Assembly: GCF_029051725.1 (NCBI RefSeq)
Contig: NZ_JAACFU010000001.1
Span: forward strand, 186,001-250,000
Direction of reading: 5' to 3'
DNA: 64,000 bases
Source: Bradyrhizobium sp. CSS354
GTDB taxonomy: Bacteria > Pseudomonadota > Alphaproteobacteria > Rhizobiales > Xanthobacteraceae
The notes below the pieces were generated by a model that did no database searches, had not been told where the DNA came from, and was given only the letters and a program-made list of their open reading frames with translations. A program made the translations under genes and the position numbers. The number at the start of each line of letters is the position of its first letter. Positions within the stretch are counted from its first letter, which is position 1. Shown here one piece after another: positions 1-7,867 of the stretch.

Positions 1-1217
1 TCCAGGGCGAGCCGTCGCAACACACTCCTGCCCGCCACAGCCCCCGTCGCAAACGAAGCCTGGAGCAAATAGCCACCGGTCGGCGCCTCCCAGTCCAGCA
101 TCTCACCGGCTGCGAACACGCCCGGCAGCTTGCGGATCATGAAGTCGGTGTCGAGCTCGTCGAACGAAATCCCGCCGGCGCTGGAGATCGCGCGCGCGAT
201 CGGCGCGACGCCCATGAGCTTGACCGGCACGGCGTTGATGAGCTCCGCCAATTGTTCAGCCGACATTGCCGACAACGAGTGGCCAGCACCGATGGCGGCT
301 TCCTGCAACAGCCCGCCCGCGACCGGAGACAGCTGCGCAGCCTTGCGCAGGAAGTTGGAGAATGATTGCTTGCCGCGCGGGACGGATAGGCGCTTGACGA
401 GCTCGCCATGATCGACATCCGGGCGCAAGGCGACGTGCAGGACCGCTTCGCCGTTCGCCGCGATGGCGTCGCGCAGTTCGGCCGACAACGCATAGATCGC
501 CCCGCCCTCGATCCCGGTGCTTGTGATCATGGCCTCACCACGCGCGCGGTGCGGACTGAAGGACAGCGTAATACCCTTGAGCGGCTCGCCTTCGAAGCGC
601 GTGCGGAAGATTTCGGACCATGTGACGGTGAAGCCGCAGTTCGCCGGCCGCAGCGGCGAGATCGCAATGCCTTTGTCCGCCAGGATCGCGGTCCAACTGC
701 CATCGGAGCCTAGTCGCGGCCAGCTTGCGCCGCCGAGCGCAAGCACCGTAGCGTCCGCGGCGACGGTGGCGCCGCCGCCGGGTGCGCCAAAGACCAGTCG
801 TCCCTCCCCGTCCCAGCCAATCCAGCGCTGGCGAAAGGCAAAGCGCACGCCGGCAGCATCGAGGCGTCGCAGCCAGGCCCGCAGCAAGGGCGAGGCCTTG
901 AACGCTTTCGGAAACACACGGCCGCTGGAGCCGACAAAAGTCGGCTCGCCCAGCGCCTCGCTCCAGGCGCGCAGCGCGTCGGGCGGATAGGCGTCGATCG
1001 CCGCTGTTAGCTTCGGCGCCGCCTCACGATAGCGCGCCAAAAACTGCGGCAGCGGCTCGCTGTGGGTGAGATTGAGTCCGCCGCGGCCGGCCATCAGGAA
1101 TTTGCGGCCTGCGGACGGCATCGCGTCGTAGACGGTGACGCGAGCACCGCCCTGCACGAGCACCTCCGCCGCCATCAGCCCGGCAGGGCCGGCGCCGATG
1201 ACGGCGACGGCTGTCAG
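1..1217 (-). CDS. HI0933-family FAD/NAD(P)-binding flavoprotein (3' end outside window)
   Basis: About 405 residues are visible and the reading frame is still open at the left edge, so the C-terminus is cut, probably by only a few residues for this family. The N-terminus carries the dinucleotide-binding turn GAGPAG at about residues 8-13. The C-terminal signature GEMLDWEAPTGGYLLQ near residues 375-390 is typical of the HI0933 (BaiN/RdsA-like) flavoproteins, FAD-binding enzymes of mostly unknown substrate. The frame has an in-phase TAA just before the Rossmann strand, and no ATG, GTG or TTG lies between that stop and the GxGxxG turn. The only plausible initiator is CTG at 1215-1217, which overlaps the stop codon of the upstream SDR gene (CTGA), implying translational coupling. 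Family assignment is firm; the start is inferred. Confidence 0.8.
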   Translation of the reverse strand, partial: MTAVAVIGAGPAGLMAAEVLVQGGARVTVYDAMPSAGRKFLMAGRGGLNLTHSEPLPQFLARYREAAPKLTAAIDAYPPDALRAWSEALGEPTFVGSSGRVFPKAFKASPLLRAWLRRLDAAGVRFAFRQRWIGWDGEGRLVFGAPGGGATVAADATVLALGGASWPRLGSDGSWTAILADKGIAISPLRPANCGFTVTWSEIFRTRFEGEPLKGITLSFSPHRARGEAMITSTGIEGGAIYALSAELRDAIAANGEAVLHVALRPDVDHGELVKRLSVPRGKQSFSNFLRKAAQLSPVAGGLLQEAAIGAGHSLSAMSAEQLAELINAVPVKLMGVAPIARAISSAGGISFDELDTDFMIRKLPGVFAAGEMLDWEAPTGGYLLQASFATGAVAGRSVLRRLAL

Positions 1218-2131
1218 AGTTTAACTCCGGCACGCGCCGCCGCCTGCGCCACATACTTCTGCGTCTGCTCGAAAGCCCCCTGCAGCGCCTTCGCCTTCGA
1301 CATGTCGCTGATCTCGGCGAAATGCGCCGCGATCGCGTCCGGGGTCCACTCGGACTCCGGCAGGTTGATGCCTTCGCTCTCGACGATCTTGATCACCGCG
1401 AACGAGCCGGCACCGGCGCCCATGATGGTGCGGGTCGGCGCGTCCTCGCTCAGCATGTACTCGACCGCGGGCGTGATCGCGTTCGGCTTCATCAACTGCA
1501 GCGCCTGCGGCGGCAGCAGCTCTTCCGTCATGCGGGTTGCCGCAGTTGGCGAGATGATGTTGACGCGGATGTCGGACTTGCGGCCCTCCTCCGCCAGCAC
1601 GTTCATCAGGCCAACCATGCCGGACTTGGCCGCTCCATAATTGGCTTGGCCGAAATTGCCGTAGAGGCCGGAGGACGACGTCGTCAGCACGATACGGCCG
1701 TAGTTGCGATCGCGCATGCCGGCCCAGGCCGCCTTGCAGCAATAGAAGGTGCCGACGAGGTGTACGTCGAGCACCTTCTGAAAATCGGCCGCTTCCATCT
1801 TGCCGAACGACTTGTCGCGCAAAATGCCGGCATTGGCACACAAGAGGTCCACGCTGCCCCACTCCTTGGTGGCGCGCTCGACCATCGCGGTGACTTGCTC
1901 GAAATTGGAGACGTCGGCGCCGTCGGCCATCGCGGTGCCGCCGGCCTTGCGGATCTCCTCGACGACGGTCTCCGCAGGCGACAGCGAGCCGCCAGTGCCG
2001 TCGCGCGCGCCGCCGAAATCGTTGACCACGACTTTGGCGCCGCGGCTGGCCAATCCCAGCGCATGCGCCTTGCCGAGACCATTGCCCGCACCGGTGACGA
2101 TGGCGACGCGCCCGTCGAACCTGATTGCCAT
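1214..2131 (-). CDS. Short-chain dehydrogenase/reductase, probable 3-hydroxyacyl-CoA dehydrogenase type
   Basis: 305 residues. The cofactor motif TGAGNGLG lies at residues 13-20, NAG at 100-102, and the catalytic Ser (152-154), Tyr165 and Lys169 follow in the usual SDR order. The length, the TGAGNGLGKAHAL start and a roughly 50-residue C-terminal extension resemble the N-terminal dehydrogenase domain of peroxisomal multifunctional enzyme type 2 (HSD17B4), which oxidises 3-hydroxyacyl-CoA. I infer a beta-oxidation role, which fits the MaoC hydratase and acyl-CoA synthetase upstream on the same strand. The ATG at 2129-2131 starts directly at the conserved MAIRFDGR; an open frame upstream is repeat-derived. 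The stop overlaps the next gene. Confidence 0.85.
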   Translation of the reverse strand: MAIRFDGRVAIVTGAGNGLGKAHALGLASRGAKVVVNDFGGARDGTGGSLSPAETVVEEIRKAGGTAMADGADVSNFEQVTAMVERATKEWGSVDLLCANAGILRDKSFGKMEAADFQKVLDVHLVGTFYCCKAAWAGMRDRNYGRIVLTTSSSGLYGNFGQANYGAAKSGMVGLMNVLAEEGRKSDIRVNIISPTAATRMTEELLPPQALQLMKPNAITPAVEYMLSEDAPTRTIMGAGAGSFAVIKIVESEGINLPESEWTPDAIAAHFAEISDMSKAKALQGAFEQTQKYVAQAAARAGVKL

Positions 2132-2153
2132 TGTGCTTCCTTGTGCTGTCTTC

Positions 2154-2350
2154 CCTTCTCCCCTTGCGGGAGAAGGTGGCATAGGCGGCCAACGGCCGCC
2201 GTTCCTAGTTAAAACGCCAACGCGTAGCGTTGGCTACGGCGCCGGATGAGGGGTCTGTCTCGGCAGATGAGCGTGTGGAGAGATACCCCTCACCCGGCTT
2301 CATCTCGCTCCGCTCGATTTCGCCACCCTCTCCCGCAAGGGGAGAGGGTG
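2154..2350. repeat. Composite intergenic palindromic repeat
   Basis: Three hairpins in a row between the SDR and MaoC genes. CCTTCTCCC/GGGAGAAGG occupies 2154-2176 with a 5-base loop. GCCAACGC-GTA-GCGTTGGC sits near 2216-2234. CACCCTCTCCC/GGGAGAGGGTG occupies 2324-2350, also with a 5-base loop. The outer two are diverged copies of one stem in inverted relation, and the intervening sequence looks like dispersed Bradyrhizobium repeats rather than a gene. The element lies in the 290-base gap and may end transcription of the valine operon or stabilise its mRNA; that is inference. Confidence 0.7.
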
Positions 2351-2421
2351 CACCGAGCGCGATTTGGACAACTTTTGAGCAGCGATGGGCTGCCGGGTCA
2401 AGCCCGGCAGCGACGGCCCAA

Positions 2422-2901
2422 TCAGGCGAAATAGATCAACCCCAGCCAGTCCGCGACCAGCGCGGGCTTGTCCTCGCCTTCGATCTCCACGGTGACGTTG
2501 GTGTGCGACTGCAATTCATTCGGCTTGCGCAGCTTGGCTTCCGCCAGCACGAAACGGCCGCGGACGCGTTTTCCGGATCGTACCGGCGAGATGAAACGCA
2601 GCTTGTCGAAACCGTAATTGACGCCCATCGTGGTGCCCGCGATGACGGGCATCACCTCGTAGGACATGATCGACAGCAGCGACATCGTCAGGAAGCCGTG
2701 TGCGATAGTGGTGCCGAACGCCGTTTCCTTCTTCGCACGCTCCGGATCGACATGGATGAACTGGTGATCCTCGATCACGTCGGCATAGGTGTCAATGCGG
2801 GGCTGATCGACCAGGTGCCACGACGACACCCCGATCTCCTTGCCGACCATGGCTTGATAGGCCTGAAGCGTAATCGGCGGCTTCTTCCAGACTTCGTTCA
2901 C
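2422..2901 (-). CDS. MaoC-like (R)-specific enoyl-CoA hydratase
   Basis: 159 residues, the size of a single hot-dog MaoC domain. The hydratase catalytic pair appears as Asp45 and His50 in EDHQFIHVD, followed by the GTTIAHGFLTMSL helix region at about 63-75. It should hydrate trans-2-enoyl-CoA to (R)-3-hydroxyacyl-CoA or act on a related acyl-CoA. The start codon is GTG at 2899-2901, placed immediately after the TAA of the acyl-CoA synthetase, so the two are co-transcribed. It is the last gene of the mmsA operon before the repeat block. Family certain, substrate unknown. Confidence 0.87.
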   Translation of the reverse strand: MNEVWKKPPITLQAYQAMVGKEIGVSSWHLVDQPRIDTYADVIEDHQFIHVDPERAKKETAFGTTIAHGFLTMSLLSIMSYEVMPVIAGTTMGVNYGFDKLRFISPVRSGKRVRGRFVLAEAKLRKPNELQSHTNVTVEIEGEDKPALVADWLGLIYFA

Positions 2902-4620
2902 TTAGGTCTCACTCCGTGTTTTCGGCAGCTCCGGAAAATCCTCTTCGCGGAATTCCCGGCCGCGCAGAGGATCGTTGCGGTCGTCGTCGCGCTCGAGACG
3001 TCTGAGCTGGACGCGGCGGATCTTTCCCGAGATCGTCTTCGGCAGCTCCGTGACGATCTCGAGGCGACGGATGCGCTTGAACGGCGCAAGGCGCGTGTGC
3101 AGATGCCTGAAGATGGAGAGCGCAGTTTCCGGCGAGCGCTCCGCGCCGGATGTCAGCAGCACAAAAGCCTTGGGAATCGCGAGCCGGATCGGATCCGGGC
3201 TCGGCACCACGGCGGCTTCTGCGACGAGCTCGTGCTCGAGCAACACGCTCTCGAGCTCGAACGGGCTGATGCGGTAGTCGGAGGATTTGAACACGTCGTC
3301 GGAGCGGCCGACGAAGGTGAGATAGCCATCGTCGTCCTCGAACACGACGTCGCCGCTGCGATAAAGCTCGCCTTCGGCGCCGGACAGCCCTCCGTTGTCG
3401 CCCTGATAGCCCTGCATCAGGCCGGCGGGGCGGTTTTCGCCGAGCACCAGAGCCACCTCGCCCTCCTTGGCCGGATGACCATCGGCGTCACTGACCTGCA
3501 CGCGATAGCCCGGCAGCGGCCGGCCCATCGAGCCAACCTTGATCTTTTGACCCGGCGAGTTGCCGGCGAGCGCCGTCGTTTCGGTCTGGCCGTACCCGTC
3601 GCGGATGGTGAGGCCCCAGGCGGCCTGCACCTGGTCGATCACTTCCGGGTTGAGCGGCTCGCCGGCGCCGCAGACCTCGCGCAAGGCGACCTTGAACGAC
3701 GCAAGGTTCTCCTGGACGAACAGCCGCCACACCGTCGGCGGCGCGCACAGCGTGGTGACGCCGCAGCGGCCGATGGTGGCAAGCAGGCCCTTGGCATCGA
3801 AGCGCGGCTGGTTAAGCACGAACACGGTCGCGCCCGCATTCCACGGCGCGAAGAAGCAGCTCCAGGCATGCTTGGCCCAGCCGGGCGAGGAGATATTGAG
3901 ATGGACGTCGCCCGGCTTCAGCCCGATCCAGTACATGGTCGAGAGATGGCCGACGGGATAACTGCGCTGGCTGTGCCGCACCAGCTTCGGCTTCGCGGTC
4001 GTGCCCGAGGTGAAATAGAGCAGCATCGGGTCATCGGCGTTGGTCGGGCCGTCGGCTCTAAAGCTGTCCGACGCCTTTGCCGCGTCATCATAGGTAAGCC
4101 AACCGTCGGAGGGCTCGCCCACGACGATGCGGACGATATTTTCGGCGCCAAGACTTGCGAACTTCGCAACCTGGTCCTGCGCTGCCACCACCGCCTTTGC
4201 CTGGCCGCGATCGAGCCGGTCGCGCAGCTCGTCGGCGGTGAGCAGCGTCGTCGCGGGAATCACGACCACGCCAAGCTTGATCGCGGCCAGCATTGTCTCC
4301 CATAGCGGAACGACGTTGCCGAGCAGCAGCAGGAGATGATCGCCGCGCCTCAAGCCCTGCGCGCGGAGGAAATTCGCGACCTGGTTGGAGCGGCGCGACA
4401 GGGCCCCGAACGAGAGCTTGGTCTGCCGGTCCTGCGCCGCATCGACGATCCAGAGCGCAGGACGATCCTTGCTGTCCGCATTCGCCGCCAGCTCGGCGTC
4501 GAACCAGTCGAGTGCCCAGTTGAAGGGAACCGGATCCGGCCAGCGGAAGCCGTTGACGGCTGTCTCGTAGTCCGTGCGGTTGTGAAGCAGAAACGCGCGC
4601 GCTTCCTGAAATGTCGTCAT
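2902..4620 (-). CDS. AMP-dependent acyl-CoA synthetase (medium-chain/benzoate-CoA ligase type)
   Basis: 572 residues. The ANL-superfamily P-loop YFTSGTTAKPKLV lies at about 202-214, the adenylate-binding DGYGQTETT near 347, and the catalytic lysine region PKTISGKIRR near 541. This architecture activates a carboxylic acid to acyl-CoA via an acyl-AMP. The sequence is closest in feel to medium-chain (ACSM) and aryl-CoA ligases rather than long-chain FadD, but the substrate cannot be read. Its ATG overlaps the mmsB stop (ATGA), so it is translationally coupled to valine-degradation genes. It may feed a branched or aromatic acid into the pathway. Confidence 0.88.
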   Translation of the reverse strand: MTTFQEARAFLLHNRTDYETAVNGFRWPDPVPFNWALDWFDAELAANADSKDRPALWIVDAAQDRQTKLSFGALSRRSNQVANFLRAQGLRRGDHLLLLLGNVVPLWETMLAAIKLGVVVIPATTLLTADELRDRLDRGQAKAVVAAQDQVAKFASLGAENIVRIVVGEPSDGWLTYDDAAKASDSFRADGPTNADDPMLLYFTSGTTAKPKLVRHSQRSYPVGHLSTMYWIGLKPGDVHLNISSPGWAKHAWSCFFAPWNAGATVFVLNQPRFDAKGLLATIGRCGVTTLCAPPTVWRLFVQENLASFKVALREVCGAGEPLNPEVIDQVQAAWGLTIRDGYGQTETTALAGNSPGQKIKVGSMGRPLPGYRVQVSDADGHPAKEGEVALVLGENRPAGLMQGYQGDNGGLSGAEGELYRSGDVVFEDDDGYLTFVGRSDDVFKSSDYRISPFELESVLLEHELVAEAAVVPSPDPIRLAIPKAFVLLTSGAERSPETALSIFRHLHTRLAPFKRIRRLEIVTELPKTISGKIRRVQLRRLERDDDRNDPLRGREFREEDFPELPKTRSET

Positions 4621-5510
4621 CAGGCTTTCCCGGCTAGACTCCTAACGTGCTTGATAATTCCGGAAAAATCCACCCCGCCGTGGCCGGCTGCGTCGAATGA
4701 CTGATAGATCTCCTGCGCATGCTTGCCGAGCGGTGTTGCCGCGCCGGCGGCCTTGGCGGCGTCCTGCGCCAGCGTCAGATCCTTCACCATCAGCGCCGAA
4801 GCAAAGCCCGGCTTGTAGTCGTTGTTGGCGGGCGAGGTCGGCACCGGCCCGGGCACCGGGCAATAGGTCGTCAGCGACCAGCACTGGCCCGACGAGGTCG
4901 AGGCGACGTCGAACAGCGCCTGATGCGAGAGCCCGAGCTTCTCAGCCAACGCGAACGCCTCGCTCACCGCGATCATGGAAATGCCGAGGATCATGTTGTT
5001 GCAGATTTTTGCCGCCTGGCCCGCGCCGGCACCGCCGCAATGCACGATCTTCTTGCCCATGTTCTCCAGCACGGGCTTTGCCGCTGCAAACGCGTTGTCC
5101 TCGCCGCCGCACATGAAGGTGAGCGTCGCACCCTTGGCGCCGCCGGTGCCGCCGGAGACCGGCGCGTCGACCGAAAGCACCCCGTGCTTGGCCGCCAGCG
5201 CATGCGCCTGGCGCGCGCTCTCGACGTCGATGGTGGAGGAGTCGATGATCAACGCGCCCTTGGCCATGGCGGGAACGACCTCGCCCCACACGCCGAGCAC
5301 ATGCTTGCCGGCCGGCAGCATGGTGACGACCACGTCGGCGCCTTTCACGGCGGCCGCAGCGCTCTCGGCGATGCCGGCACCGTCGGCCTTGGCCTGGTTG
5401 CGGGAGGCCTCGGCGAGATCGAAAGCGACGACCTTGTGGCCGGCCTTGACCAGATTGGCGGCCATGGGGCCGCCCATGTTGCCGAGACCGATGAATGCGA
5501 TCGTGGCCAT
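4620..5510 (-). CDS. mmsB: 3-hydroxyisobutyrate dehydrogenase
   Basis: 296 residues, normal for the family. The N-terminal Rossmann motif GLGNMGGPMA is at 8-17. The substrate-binding motif DAPVSGGTGGA lies near 116-126 and the catalytic Lys in GQAAKICNNM near 170. It oxidises 3-hydroxyisobutyrate to methylmalonate semialdehyde with NAD+. The genes on either side (3-hydroxyisobutyryl-CoA hydrolase upstream, mmsA at the operon head) supply its substrate and consume its product. A GGAGG ribosome site sits eight bases before the ATG. Confidence 0.93.
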   Translation of the reverse strand: MATIAFIGLGNMGGPMAANLVKAGHKVVAFDLAEASRNQAKADGAGIAESAAAAVKGADVVVTMLPAGKHVLGVWGEVVPAMAKGALIIDSSTIDVESARQAHALAAKHGVLSVDAPVSGGTGGAKGATLTFMCGGEDNAFAAAKPVLENMGKKIVHCGGAGAGQAAKICNNMILGISMIAVSEAFALAEKLGLSHQALFDVASTSSGQCWSLTTYCPVPGPVPTSPANNDYKPGFASALMVKDLTLAQDAAKAAGAATPLGKHAQEIYQSFDAAGHGGVDFSGIIKHVRSLAGKA

Positions 5511-5540
5511 CGTGATTTCCTCCGCTGAACGTTTCGTTGA

Positions 5541-6608
5541 TTAGTTGAGCTTCAATTCGTCTGGGCCGATCTCGGCGAGATAGTGCGCAAGCATGTCGGG
5601 CGTGACGTCCTCGATCCGCGACGGCGACCAGGTCGGATTGCGATCCTTGTCGATCACGGCGGCGCGCACGCCTTCGCGAAAGTCGTCGCTGCGGAAGACT
5701 TCCAGCGCAGCGCGATATTCGCGCACCAGGCATTCTTCCAGGCTCGACGCGGTGCGCGCGAGCCGGAGCAGCTTGAGCGTCACCACCATGCCGCGCGGCG
5801 ATTTTTCGTTGAGCGTCTTCAATGTCCCCAGCGCGAACTCGGAGCCGTCGCGCCTGAGCGCGGCAAAGATGTCTTCCATGCGGTCGAAGCCGAACAATGC
5901 GTCGATCGCCGGCTCCTTTGCGGCGACCGGCCCCGCGGTCTCCCCGGTCGCAAAACCGTTAATCAACTTGCTCACATCGGCCGCGGAGACGCCTTGGCGA
6001 ACCTTGGTCAGCGCGTCGCGTAATTCCGGCCATTTGGCTGCCTGCACCACCGCGTCGGCAAACCTGGCGTGGATCGCATCGGGGCCGTTCATGGTCTGGC
6101 CGGTCAGGCCGAAATAAGTGCCGATCTCGCCCGGCGCGCGTGACAACAGCCAGGTGCCACCGACATCTGGGAAGAAACCAAGCCCGACCTCGGGCATCGC
6201 GAGCCTGGTGCGGTCGGTCACGATTCGATGGCTCGCATGCGCCGAGAGTCCGACGCCGCCGCCCATCACGATGCCGTCCATGAAGGCGACATAGGGTTTT
6301 GGGAATTTCTTGATCCGGGCGTTGAGGATGTACTCTTCCCGCCACAAAAGCTTGCCGAGGTCACCGTCGACCTTCGAGCTCTCCCAGAGCGCGCGGATGT
6401 CGCCGCCGGCACACAGGCCGCGCTCGCCGGCACCTTCCAGCACGATCAAGGCAACGGCTGGATCGGCCTCAAAACGGTCGAGCGCCTTGTCGATGTCGCG
6501 AAACATCTCCAGCGTCACGGCGTTGATGGCCTTCGGACGGTTGAGCCTGACAATGCCGGCCGAGCCCTCGACCCGTGCGACGAGATCGCCCTCCTCCGTT
6601 CCACTCAT
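5541..6608 (-). CDS. 3-hydroxyisobutyryl-CoA hydrolase (enoyl-CoA hydratase fold)
   Basis: 355 residues, longer than a plain enoyl-CoA hydratase (about 260) and typical of HIBCH. The oxyanion-hole region ERGLCAGGDIRAL is near 62-74, and YVAFMDGIVMGGGVGLSAHASHR follows near 104-126. The family releases CoA from 3-hydroxyisobutyryl-CoA in valine breakdown. The ATG overlaps the stop of the acyl-CoA dehydrogenase by four bases, and mmsB begins 30 bases downstream. A generic hydratase/isomerase role is the alternative, but length and context favour the hydrolase. Confidence 0.88.
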   Translation of the reverse strand: MSGTEEGDLVARVEGSAGIVRLNRPKAINAVTLEMFRDIDKALDRFEADPAVALIVLEGAGERGLCAGGDIRALWESSKVDGDLGKLLWREEYILNARIKKFPKPYVAFMDGIVMGGGVGLSAHASHRIVTDRTRLAMPEVGLGFFPDVGGTWLLSRAPGEIGTYFGLTGQTMNGPDAIHARFADAVVQAAKWPELRDALTKVRQGVSAADVSKLINGFATGETAGPVAAKEPAIDALFGFDRMEDIFAALRRDGSEFALGTLKTLNEKSPRGMVVTLKLLRLARTASSLEECLVREYRAALEVFRSDDFREGVRAAVIDKDRNPTWSPSRIEDVTPDMLAHYLAEIGPDELKLN

Positions 6609-7750
6609 CGGGCGCCCTCGATCAATTTGCGCGCCACGATCAGCCGCATGATTTCATTGGTGCCTTCGAGAATCTGGTGCACGCGCAAATCGCGCACGAT
6701 CTTCTCGATGCCGTATTCGCTGAGATAGCCGTAGCCGCCATGAAGCTGGAGCGCCTGGTTGGCAACCTCGAAGCCGGCATCGGTGCCAAAACGCTTGGCC
6801 ATCGCACAGAGCATGGTGGCGTCCGGATCCTTGCGATCCAGCGCGGCTGCGGCACGCCAGAGGAAGGTGCGCGCTGCCTCGAGCTCGATCGCCATGTCGG
6901 CAAGCTTGAATTGCAGCGCCTGGAATTCGTCGAGACGTTTTCCGAAGGCCTTGCGCTCCTTCATGTAGGCGCGCGCCTTGTCGAGCGCGGTCTGCGCGCC
7001 GCCGAGCGAGCAGGCCGTGATGTTGAGACGGCCGCCGTCGAGGCCCGCCATCGCGATCTTGAAGCCGACGCCCTCCTCGCTCAAGCGATTGGCGACCGGA
7101 ACGCGCGCATTCTCGAAGATCACGGCGCGAGTCGGCTGCGCGTTCCAGCCCATCTTGCGCTCGTTGGCGCCGAACGAGACGCCCGGCGTCTTGCCGTCGA
7201 TCACGAGGGTCGAGATGCCGCCGGGACCGTCGCCGCCAGTGCGCACCATCGCGACCAAAAGGTCCGTGCCGCCGGCGCCAGAGATGAACTGCTTCTGGCC
7301 GTTGAGGACATAATGATCGCCGTCGCGCACGGCACGGGTGCGGAGCGCCGCCGCATCCGAGCCGGCGCCGGGCTCGGTCAGGCAGTAGCTCGCGATCAGC
7401 TCCATGGTGCAGAGCTTGGGCAGCCATTTGTGGCGTTGGGTATCGCTGCCGTAGGCATCGATCATCCAGGACGCCATGTTGTGGATGGAGATGAAGGCCG
7501 AGGTGGTCGGACAACCCGTCGCCAGCGCCTCGAAGATCAGCGCGGCATCGAACCGCGTCATGGCGGAGCCGCCGACATCCTCGCGGATGTAGATGCCGCC
7601 CATGCCGAGCGTGGCGGCCTCGCGCATGACCTCGACGGGAAAATGTTTCTCCTCGTCCCAGCGCAGCGCGTGCGGCGCGATCTTCTCCGCCGCAAACGCC
7701 AACGCCATGTCGCGAACCGCGATCTGATCCTCGTTCAGAGCGAACTGCAT
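6605..7750 (-). CDS. Acyl-CoA dehydrogenase, probable isobutyryl-CoA dehydrogenase
   Basis: 381 residues from the ATG at 7748-7750 (MQFALNEDQIAVRD). A longer open frame begins in the adjacent palindromic repeat and is discarded because its extra residues are repeat-derived. FAD/acyl-CoA signatures are CLTEPGAGSDAAALRTRA near 122-139 and the C-terminal QILEGTNEIMRLIVAR, with the likely catalytic Glu in EGTNE. The position between mmsA and the hydroxyisobutyryl-CoA hydrolase supports isobutyryl-CoA to methacrylyl-CoA oxidation. The enzyme needs ETF, which is not encoded here. Confidence 0.9.
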   Translation of the reverse strand: MQFALNEDQIAVRDMALAFAAEKIAPHALRWDEEKHFPVEVMREAATLGMGGIYIREDVGGSAMTRFDAALIFEALATGCPTTSAFISIHNMASWMIDAYGSDTQRHKWLPKLCTMELIASYCLTEPGAGSDAAALRTRAVRDGDHYVLNGQKQFISGAGGTDLLVAMVRTGGDGPGGISTLVIDGKTPGVSFGANERKMGWNAQPTRAVIFENARVPVANRLSEEGVGFKIAMAGLDGGRLNITACSLGGAQTALDKARAYMKERKAFGKRLDEFQALQFKLADMAIELEAARTFLWRAAAALDRKDPDATMLCAMAKRFGTDAGFEVANQALQLHGGYGYLSEYGIEKIVRDLRVHQILEGTNEIMRLIVARKLIEGAR

Positions 7751-7770
7751 GATGGGCTGCTCACTGTTCT

Positions 7771-7852
7771 CGTCATTGCGAGGAGCGAAGCGAAGCAAAT
7801 CCAGTGTGTCCGAGGAGAAAGTCTGGATTGCTTCGCTACGCTCGCAATGACG
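7771..7852. repeat. Dispersed palindromic repeat, CGTCATTGCGAGGAGCGAAG type (copy 1)
   Basis: The left arm at 7771-7804 (CGTCATTGCGAGGAGCGAAG, then CAAATCCAG) pairs with the right arm at 7823-7852 (CTGGATTGCTTCG, then CTCGCAATGACG). A second copy with the same arms is at 50866-50952. It sits inside the mmsA operon, between mmsA and the dehydrogenase. It contributes spurious coding potential (RFAPRND-like peptides) to flanking frames. A role in mRNA processing between cistrons is possible but unproven. Confidence 0.85.
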
Positions 7853-7867
7853 GGCTGGGCTACAGCC

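Noticed and set aside
2230..4305. 691-residue open frame on the plus strand opposite the acyl-CoA synthetase
   Set aside because: Low-complexity Arg/Ala/Gly/Asp/His-rich translation with no domain, antisense to a gene with clear motifs; a high-GC shadow frame.
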